NCBI GenBank assembly: GCA_024743015.1
Contig: JANSXJ010000046.1
Coordinates: 1 to 16,313 of the forward strand
Length of the DNA stretch: 16,313 bases
Source of the DNA: Hyphomonas sp.
GTDB lineage: Bacteria; Pseudomonadota; Alphaproteobacteria; Caulobacterales; Hyphomonadaceae
Reading direction: 5' to 3'
This document shows positions 6,867 through 12,548 of the stretch, in pieces. Position 1 is the stretch's first letter. Each line of letters starts with the position of its first letter. Both the position numbers and the translations under genes were made by a program. The notes below the pieces were generated by a model that saw nothing but the letters and a program-made list of their open reading frames with translations, did not search any database and was not told where the DNA came from.

Positions 6867-8021
6867 TTAAATTCGCTTCCCTGCAGCCAGCGGCGTAGCA
6901 GGAGGCGACGCGGGCACACGGCCATAGATCTCGGGCAACGAACAAGTCTTCATTTGCGGCAGCACCCGCTGGCCAAAATGCGCACACTCCTCGAGATGCG
7001 GATATCCAGATAGGATGAAAGCTCGTATTCCCATGTTCTGATAGGCTTCAAGCTCGCTCAAGACTTGATCTGTTGAGCCGACCAGGGCCGCACCACAGCC
7101 CGATCGCGCACGACCGATTCCTGTCCAAAGATGGCGTTCAACGTATCCAAACTTGTCGGCGAGGTCGCGCGCGCGGGCTTGATGTGCGACGCCGAGACTG
7201 ATGCTGTCATGGGCGCGATCACGAATGATTCTGCCGTATTCGTCATCAAGCCGGGACACCAGGTGCTCAGCATATTCGCGCGCCTCGGCTTCGGTGTCCC
7301 GAACGATGACATGGACCCGCAGGCCATAGTCCAGAACGCGTTCGTGTTTTTCGGCAGCGGCGTTCACCGCCTGCATGCGATCCTTCAGATTTTCCTTGGT
7401 CTCGGGCCACATCAGATAAACGTCACAATGCTCGGCGCAGAGCTCGATCGCGGGCGGAGAATATCCGCCGAAATAAAGCAGAGGACCGCCGGTCTGATAT
7501 GGCTTGGCGGGTGCGGTCGGGACGTCCTTGAACGTGTAGATCTCGCCGTCATGATTGATTGTGTCCCGGGTCCAGGCCTGTTTCAGAATTTGCACGACTT
7601 CTCGCGAACGCTGATACCGGAAATCGCTTTCGGCGACTTCTCCCGGAAAGTCCGAACTGATGATGTTCAATGTCAGGCGGCCTTGAAGCATATGGTCCAA
7701 CGTCGCGATGGCGCGCGCCAGCATGATTGGCTGCATCTCGCCGCAGCGCACGGCAGCAAGCATATTGATAGAGGAGGTGAGCGGCGCGCATCCGGCGACG
7801 AAGCTGAGCGTGTCTTGTCCGACTTGATATGAGGACGGACAGAGAATGTTTCGAAACCCTTGGTGTTCCGCTTCTAACAATATGTCGCGGCAATGGGACC
7901 AGCTGGACTTCAGAGCATCATCAGGCACACCGAGATATTCGAAATCGTCCGAGCACAGCGCTGAGAACCAGGAAACTTCAACCGCATCCAGTGCCTCGGA
8001 TTTTATTGGAACGACCGACAT
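6867..8021 (-). CDS. SsuD-like FMNH2-dependent (LLM class) monooxygenase
   Basis: Cytosolic TIM-barrel flavin-dependent monooxygenase, 384 residues, of the bacterial-luciferase-like superfamily. It resembles alkanesulfonate monooxygenase SsuD most at its C-terminus: ARSGCGAALVGS at about 305-316 and ILSGYPHLEE at 336-345. R235 and H237 (GLRVHV) fall where SsuD has its Arg226/His228 pair, and Y340/H342 match its C-terminal Tyr/His. Reduced FMN would be required, yet no flavin reductase gene is in the window. The residue matching SsuD Cys54 seems to be valine (about 67), so sulfonate cleavage is not assured; other small-molecule oxygenations are possible. ATG 8021 has TTTGGAG 6 nt upstream, and the TTG at 8033 in the same frame lies in that ribosome site, so it is rejected. 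It is divergent from the GntR gene, which probably controls it. Confidence 0.88.
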   Translation of the reverse strand: MSVVPIKSEALDAVEVSWFSALCSDDFEYLGVPDDALKSSWSHCRDILLEAEHQGFRNILCPSSYQVGQDTLSFVAGCAPLTSSINMLAAVRCGEMQPIMLARAIATLDHMLQGRLTLNIISSDFPGEVAESDFRYQRSREVVQILKQAWTRDTINHDGEIYTFKDVPTAPAKPYQTGGPLLYFGGYSPPAIELCAEHCDVYLMWPETKENLKDRMQAVNAAAEKHERVLDYGLRVHVIVRDTEAEAREYAEHLVSRLDDEYGRIIRDRAHDSISLGVAHQARARDLADKFGYVERHLWTGIGRARSGCGAALVGSTDQVLSELEAYQNMGIRAFILSGYPHLEECAHFGQRVLPQMKTCSLPEIYGRVPASPPATPLAAGKRI

Positions 8022-8064
8022 CACATACTCCAAAAACTTTTTGTCCCCGTTTTCATTTCACACG

Positions 8065-8094
8065 TTGCCAGATACACCAAGGGGAATGTATCAA
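8065..8094 (+). promoter_or_regulatory. possible promoter of the GntR/oxidoreductase pair
   Basis: TTGCCA (8065-8070) and TATCAA (8089-8094) with an 18-nt spacer match sigma70 boxes at 5/6 and 4/6. The inverted repeat at 8071-8092 would occupy the spacer and part of the -10, a layout expected for autorepression. Transcription would begin near 8101, downstream of the GTG at 8097, which supports the later TTG start of the regulator. Confidence 0.33.
8071..8092. promoter_or_regulatory. inverted repeat, candidate GntR operator
   Basis: GATACA and TGTATC are perfect 6-bp arms separated by 10 nt, so arm centres are 16 bp apart on roughly one DNA face. The site sits in the 99-bp spacer between the divergent monooxygenase and GntR genes, where a dimeric wHTH repressor could shut off both directions. 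It is assigned to the GntR protein only by position. Confidence 0.42.
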
Positions 8095-8120
8095 TTGTGG
8101 ATCAATTCAGGGAGGCCGGT

Positions 8121-8843
8121 TTGGGAATTGAGGGGCCGAAAGCCTTACCCAAGGCGATTCAGGTGAGCGAAATGCTGATCCGGGAAATCGCCGCCGGGCG
8201 ATATCCGGACGGGACGCGATTGCCGACCGAACGCGAGATGGCAAACACGCTGGGGATCGCCGTTGGTACACTGCGTCGGGCGCTTTCGATTCTTCAAGAT
8301 CGTGGATTGCTGCGACGCGTACAGGGATCAGGAAACTACGTTCAGGCTCAGGCCGAAGTCGAAAGCGTATATGAGTTTTTTCGCCTGGAATTGCTGAAGG
8401 GTGGTGGGCTACCAACCGCCGATGTTCTTGAGGTCCGGCGGCTCCCAAAAGATCCATCGATGCCGCATATCGGGCCGGGTCCAGTGGCGCATCGTATCCG
8501 GCGCTTACGTTATCTCGATGCCGTCCCGGTGGAGGTGGAAGAGATCTGGCTTGATGGTCGGTTTGTCGACTGGGTCATGCAGGATGAGCTGAGCCATTCA
8601 CTCTACTATTATTACAAAGAAAAGCTCGGACTCGTTATTGGCTCCGTGACCGATACGATCGGTGTCTCTTTCGTTCCCGAATGGGCGCCGGCGAAATTCG
8701 GGTGTGCAACCGGAAAACCCTGCGGCCTCGTCGAACGGATTGGATACGACCTTAAAGGCGCAACGGTCGAGTATTCGCGAAACTGGTTCAATCAGGATGT
8801 CTGCAGATACACCAATCGGTTGGGGAAACGACAAGCGTCATGA
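8121..8843 (+). CDS. GntR family regulator with UTRA ligand domain (HutC subfamily)
   Basis: Ligand-responsive DNA-binding protein of about 240 residues. The N-terminal winged helix covers about residues 9-77, with the GntR signature TRLPTEREMANTLGIAVGTL at 32-51 and the wing at RVQGSGNYV. The remainder matches the length and pattern of a UTRA effector domain (about 87-232), which usually senses a small metabolite of the regulated pathway. The start is uncertain. GTG 8097 is the longest option but has only a distant GGGGA, while TTG 8121 has GGAGG with a 5-nt spacer and lies downstream of the predicted promoter, so it is preferred. The stop overlaps the oxidoreductase ATG by 4 nt (ATGA), implying translational coupling. 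It probably governs itself, the oxidoreductase and the divergent monooxygenase. Confidence 0.9.
   Translation: MGIEGPKALPKAIQVSEMLIREIAAGRYPDGTRLPTEREMANTLGIAVGTLRRALSILQDRGLLRRVQGSGNYVQAQAEVESVYEFFRLELLKGGGLPTADVLEVRRLPKDPSMPHIGPGPVAHRIRRLRYLDAVPVEVEEIWLDGRFVDWVMQDELSHSLYYYYKEKLGLVIGSVTDTIGVSFVPEWAPAKFGCATGKPCGLVERIGYDLKGATVEYSRNWFNQDVCRYTNRLGKRQAS
8804..8815 (+). repeat. second copy of CAGATACACCAA (half-site repeat)
   Basis: The 12-mer CAGATACACCAA occurs at 8069-8080, covering the left arm of the candidate GntR operator, and again here inside the 3' end of the GntR gene, 25 bp before the oxidoreductase ATG. The matching TGTATC arm is absent here. It could be an auxiliary half-site or coincidence; a 12-bp match alone is weak evidence. 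Confidence 0.25.
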
Positions 8844-9925
8844 CGACAAAATATGGATTGATCGGGTGCGGGATGATGGGCATCGAGCATTTGCGCAATA
8901 TCGCCCTTTTACCTGAGGTTGAGGTGGTTGCGATTTTCGATCCCGATCCAGATCAGCTCGCTGAGGGGATGAAACTCTCCCCGAACGCCAGTACTTTTAA
9001 TTCCATTGGCGACTTGCTCGCTGTTCAAGAACTCGATGCGATTGTCATTGCCAGTCCGAATTTTCTACATGTTGAGCAGTTGAAGGAGATTGCTGCTCGC
9101 AGAACGCTGCCCATTCTCTGCGAAAAACCGGTCTACACCGCCGCGGGCGACGAAGTCGTCATCAACCGGCTTCAGCGCGCCTATCAGGCACCAATCTGGG
9201 TTGCGATGGAGTATCGCTATATGCCGCCGATTGCGACTCTGATTGAGCGCGCCGATGAGATCACCGGTGGAATCAAGATGTTGACGATGCAAGAGCATCG
9301 CTTTCCGTTTCTGAGCAAGGTTGGTGACTGGAATCGGTTCAATGCCAACACGGGCGGAACTCTGGTGGAGAAGTGTTGTCACTTCTTTGATCTGATGCGG
9401 TTAATCATGCGGTGCGAGCCCGTGCGGGTCAGCGCGTCGGCGACGCAGTTCGTCAATCATGTAAACGAACGCTATGACGGCAAAGCGCCCGACATTTGGG
9501 ATGGTGGATATGTCATGTTCGATTTTGAGAATGGCGCACGCGCAATGCTGGAGCTGTCGATGTTTGCTGACGGTTCAACATGGAATGAAGAGATCCACGC
9601 GATTGGTCCGAGTGGAAAAATTGCTTGCCGGATGCCTGGCCCGCAAAGATTCTGGCCAGAAGCTTTGGGTCCTTCGCCCTTGCCTGAACTGAGCATCTAT
9701 CCGCGGTCTCCAAAGCGACCACAAACGACCAGGATTGCGCTTGATGCCGCTTTAATTGACGCTGGCGATCATCACGGATCAACTTACTATCAGCACCAGA
9801 GATTTCTCGACATGGTGCGCGGCGGCGGCGAGCCAGAGGTTTCTCTCGAAGATGGAAAGCGAGCCGTCAAGATGGGGCTCCTGGCCCAGGAAGCCGCGAT
9901 GACACATCGGGTGATCGAGTTTTGA
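8840..9925 (+). CDS. Gfo/Idh/MocA family NAD(P)-dependent oxidoreductase
   Basis: Cytosolic dehydrogenase of 361 residues, the usual length for this family, which mostly acts on sugars, inositols and related polyols. The Rossmann fold opens with GLIGCGMMG (6-14), and an acidic Asp34 ends the second strand, suggesting NAD preference. The family EKP motif is at 95-97 with catalytic-type Lys96. The C-terminal alpha/beta domain carries GGTLVEKCCHFFD at 172-184, with His181 and Asp184 at the positions of the family's catalytic His/Asp. The more common Asp and Gly of that motif are Glu and Cys here. It is coupled to the GntR gene by ATGA overlap. With the divergent SsuD-like monooxygenase it probably forms a short catabolic route. 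The substrate is unknown. The following 64-bp convergent gap shows no clear terminator. Confidence 0.93.
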   Translation: MTTKYGLIGCGMMGIEHLRNIALLPEVEVVAIFDPDPDQLAEGMKLSPNASTFNSIGDLLAVQELDAIVIASPNFLHVEQLKEIAARRTLPILCEKPVYTAAGDEVVINRLQRAYQAPIWVAMEYRYMPPIATLIERADEITGGIKMLTMQEHRFPFLSKVGDWNRFNANTGGTLVEKCCHFFDLMRLIMRCEPVRVSASATQFVNHVNERYDGKAPDIWDGGYVMFDFENGARAMLELSMFADGSTWNEEIHAIGPSGKIACRMPGPQRFWPEALGPSPLPELSIYPRSPKRPQTTRIALDAALIDAGDHHGSTYYQHQRFLDMVRGGGEPEVSLEDGKRAVKMGLLAQEAAMTHRVIEF

Positions 9926-9989
9926 CCGTCTTTGTCAGAGCCGTCTGATCGTCGATCCAGTTGTCTGGCTGCGGCGCACCCAAGCAACG

Positions 9990-10469
9990 CTAAGGTCGTT
10001 CGTCCAATGCGCCGACATCCAGGATGGGGGCAGCTTCCAAGTCTTCTGCGTCGAGCAGAGCTGCGACGCGCTCCAGCGAAGAGACCAGCATTGCCTGGTG
10101 CCAGTCGGGGAGTGATTCAAAGCGCGTTTGAAACGTATCCTGCAACAGGTCCGGGGAGGATGTGATGACGCTTTGACCCTCGGGTAAAAGGGTGAGCCAA
10201 ACCCGGCGGCGATCCTCTTCACAGCGTCGGCGCATCAGGAGGCCACGAGCGACAAGTTTGTCGACTAGGCTGGTAATCGTCGCGTGCTTGAGTTGAGTGA
10301 GTTTCGAGACTTCGCCGGCGGACGTCTCCCCCCGTTCCGCGAGAATTTGCATGACCAGGAGCTGCGATGGCGTCAACTTGACCTGGGCGGCGAGTGTTTT
10401 GGAGGCTTGTTCCGTTTTGCGCTGAATTTGTCTCAGCGCGATCAAGGCATCTTCAGATCGGATACTCAT
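9990..10469 (-). CDS. MarR family transcriptional regulator
   Basis: Small dimeric winged-helix regulator of 159 residues. The helix-turn-helix is at about 50-76 (TSAGEVSKLTQLKHATITSL) and the wing carries the family signature DRRRVWLTLLPEG at 86-98. The ATG at 10469 has GGAAGGA 8 nt upstream. The gene begins 15 nt after the TPR-sulfotransferase stop on the same strand, so the two are very likely co-transcribed. MarR proteins usually repress their own operon in response to a small aromatic or lipophilic ligand or stress. The N-terminal half reminds me somewhat of EctR-type regulators of compatible-solute genes, and a BCCT carrier lies nearby, but that link is speculative. It converges with the oxidoreductase gene. 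Confidence 0.94.
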   Translation of the reverse strand: MSIRSEDALIALRQIQRKTEQASKTLAAQVKLTPSQLLVMQILAERGETSAGEVSKLTQLKHATITSLVDKLVARGLLMRRRCEEDRRRVWLTLLPEGQSVITSSPDLLQDTFQTRFESLPDWHQAMLVSSLERVAALLDAEDLEAAPILDVGALDERP

Positions 10470-10484
10470 GCGCGGTGTCCTTCC

Positions 10485-12488
10485 TCAGTCACAGTATTCC
10501 CCAAGCGCTTCCTTTAGCGGAGCGAGATACGGCTCGAACGGTCGCCACTGCTCCTGGCCCGCCCGATTAATCGGCTGGCGCACCTGCTCGGAGCTGGCCG
10601 TCCGAACCGCGCGATCTGTTTTGTGAAAGTCTACGCACGCAGGCTCGAAGGGCAATTCACAATAATCAAGCAAGCGGCGTATCTGCTCTTCGAGATTTTC
10701 AAGAACGTCTTCGTGCTGAACTCGCAGGATGCGACCCTCGGGCAGCACGCTGTCCCAGTGCGCCATCAAGTCGACATAGCCGCGATAATATTGCCCGATC
10801 TCGTCCAGGCCGTAAGTAAATTCCTGCCCCTCCGCGAAGAGTTGCTTGAAGCCCGACCAACAACAATCCAGCGGCGCCCGCCTGGCGTCGATGATTTTGG
10901 CGTTGGGCAGGATCAAATGGATCAATCCGATATGGCGGAAATTATTCGGCATTTTGTCGGTAAAGAAGGGGGCGCCGCGCCGGTGTACGCGCGTATTTTC
11001 GATATAGTCTTCGCCGAGTGCGCAAAGCTCATCGGCTGAGAGCTCGGCCAGGACGCGCGGGTATCGATCTCGATCAGTCGCCAGATTGCGGCCGCGCAGT
11101 CGATGCGCCAGAGAAAGGATGTTTGGGAGCTCCAGCGTGCCGTCCACCTGGCTGTGCGAGGCGAGGATCTGTTCGATCAAGGTTGAACCAGCCCGTGGCA
11201 ACCCGACAATAAAAATCGGATCCGGCGCGGCGTAGCCTTTGCCGCTTTGCGCGCTCATCACGTCAGGTGTGCAGAAGCTTTTCTGGGCGTCAAATTCATC
11301 CTGCATTTGTGCGGTCGTGTATCGTGTTTGTTTTTGTTTCAGCGCATTTCCAAGCTGATAGTTCTGAAAAGCACGCTCGTGTTTGCCGAGATCCTCAAAG
11401 GCTTTGCCGAGGGCAAAAGCGATATGAATTTGCGACATGGTTGTCAGGTCGGCCTTGTCTTGCATGGCCTCCATCTCGCGCACCTCATCATCAGAGAAGC
11501 GATAGGTTTTCAGATTGGCGAGCGCGTACCAGGCGTCGCCATAGTGCGGGGCAGCGCGTATGGCGGCTTGGTAGGATGCAATCGCTTCGTCGGAGCGGCC
11601 GCAGGTTTTCAGGGCATGGCCACGAGATGTCAGCGTTGCAGGGTCGTTCGGGATCTGGGAGAGCACTTTTTCGAATGAGTCCAGCGCGGTGTCATAGTCG
11701 CCCGCTTGCATGCTCTCGATCGCGAACAGAGATTGGAAAATCGGGCTTTCGGGATCGCGCTTGAGCAAGTTCTTGGCTTGTTCAAGGGCTGCTGAAAACT
11801 TTTGCCGTTTTCGCAATACCTGGATGTGATCGATCCGCAGCTGGATATTGTCCGGGTCGAGCGCGATCGCAGTCTCGAGCAAGAAGTCGGCATCCTCGTG
11901 CACCCCGAGACGAGAGCCGATGTCGGCTAGCAGTCGCATCCCTTCGATATGCTGCGGTTGCTTGCGCAGGAAAGCTCGCGCGATCTCTTCCGCGCGCAGG
12001 ATACGCCCCTCGTGAATGTGATTGGTCACGGCGAGCAATTCGCGCGGAAGGGATTTGATGCGCTGCAACTGGGCGAGGGCCTGGTCGGCTTCGGCGGCGC
12101 TTCCAGCTGCGCGAAGCAGGTCAGCTTGCGCTTGCCAGCTGGCGGTTAGTGCGGGATTGCAGCGCGTTGCGTTCTGGTAGGCGATCAGGGCACCTCGAAT
12201 GTCGCCAGCTGCTTTGTTCAGGTGGCCTTCTTCCTGAAAGGCGCGGCCATAGTCGGGTGCCCCCTGTTTCAAATTGGCTAGATGCACGCGAGCTTGGTCG
12301 ATATTTCCAAGGTAACGCGCGGCCACGGCGGCCATGTAGAGTCCATCCCGATCGTCGCCGTCCGCGGTGAGAAGCTCTGCTGCGAGCTTTGACGCCTCGG
12401 CAAAGTTCCCCGCCTGCATTGCAGCCTGCGCCCGTTTTAGGCGTGCGGTACGAGAAGCAGCAGCGTCAGAGTCCATTGATCTGTCCAT
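10485..12488 (-). CDS. TPR-repeat sulfotransferase fusion protein
   Basis: Fusion of 667 residues: tetratricopeptide-type helical repeats over about 1-400 and a PAPS-dependent sulfotransferase domain over about 424-640. The sulfotransferase shows the 5'-phosphosulfate loop GLPRAGSTLIEQIL (429-442), FTDKMPNNFRHIGLI (509-523) and the 3'-phosphate motif DARRAPLDCCWS (534-545). There is no signal peptide, so it is probably cytosolic. The domain resembles the Sulfotransfer_3/tyrosylprotein-sulfotransferase group, and TPR segments in such fusions probably recruit a partner or substrate. The acceptor is unknown. ATG 12488 lacks a ribosome site and sits 6 nt from a strong hairpin. ATG 12476, preceded by GGACAG, is a reasonable alternative. 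Its neighbours are a TonB-dependent receptor upstream and MarR downstream, all leftward. Confidence 0.92.
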   Translation of the reverse strand: MDRSMDSDAAASRTARLKRAQAAMQAGNFAEASKLAAELLTADGDDRDGLYMAAVAARYLGNIDQARVHLANLKQGAPDYGRAFQEEGHLNKAAGDIRGALIAYQNATRCNPALTASWQAQADLLRAAGSAAEADQALAQLQRIKSLPRELLAVTNHIHEGRILRAEEIARAFLRKQPQHIEGMRLLADIGSRLGVHEDADFLLETAIALDPDNIQLRIDHIQVLRKRQKFSAALEQAKNLLKRDPESPIFQSLFAIESMQAGDYDTALDSFEKVLSQIPNDPATLTSRGHALKTCGRSDEAIASYQAAIRAAPHYGDAWYALANLKTYRFSDDEVREMEAMQDKADLTTMSQIHIAFALGKAFEDLGKHERAFQNYQLGNALKQKQTRYTTAQMQDEFDAQKSFCTPDVMSAQSGKGYAAPDPIFIVGLPRAGSTLIEQILASHSQVDGTLELPNILSLAHRLRGRNLATDRDRYPRVLAELSADELCALGEDYIENTRVHRRGAPFFTDKMPNNFRHIGLIHLILPNAKIIDARRAPLDCCWSGFKQLFAEGQEFTYGLDEIGQYYRGYVDLMAHWDSVLPEGRILRVQHEDVLENLEEQIRRLLDYCELPFEPACVDFHKTDRAVRTASSEQVRQPINRAGQEQWRPFEPYLAPLKEALGEYCD

Positions 12489-12494
12489 ACAAAG

Positions 12495-12530
12495 GCAGCG
12501 TTCTGACGGATCAGAACGCTGCGCTTTTTT
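12495..12530 (+). terminator. perfect 12-bp-stem hairpin with T-run, probably bidirectional
   Basis: GCAGCGTTCTGA (12495-12506) pairs perfectly with 12511-12522 around the loop CGGA. On the plus strand GC and six T follow (12525-12530), the form of a strong intrinsic terminator. Both flanking genes, however, are on the minus strand. In that direction the hairpin follows the TonB-receptor stop and ends in CCTTTGT, a weak U-tract, with the A-run on its 5' side. It may end receptor transcription, partly or fully, just before the TPR-sulfotransferase gene. Confidence 0.75.
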
Positions 12531-12548
12531 ATCTAAGTGTGCGTTGAA

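Noticed and set aside
7131..7832. 233-codon plus-strand frame opposite the SsuD-like gene
   Set aside because: Shadow of a well-supported gene, with no recognisable domain or ribosome site.
8019..8033. TTG at 8033 as the monooxygenase start
   Set aside because: That codon falls inside the TTTGGAG ribosome site of the ATG at 8021.
9926..9989. Terminator in the convergent gap between the oxidoreductase and MarR genes
   Set aside because: Only short, interrupted complementarity and no T-tract.
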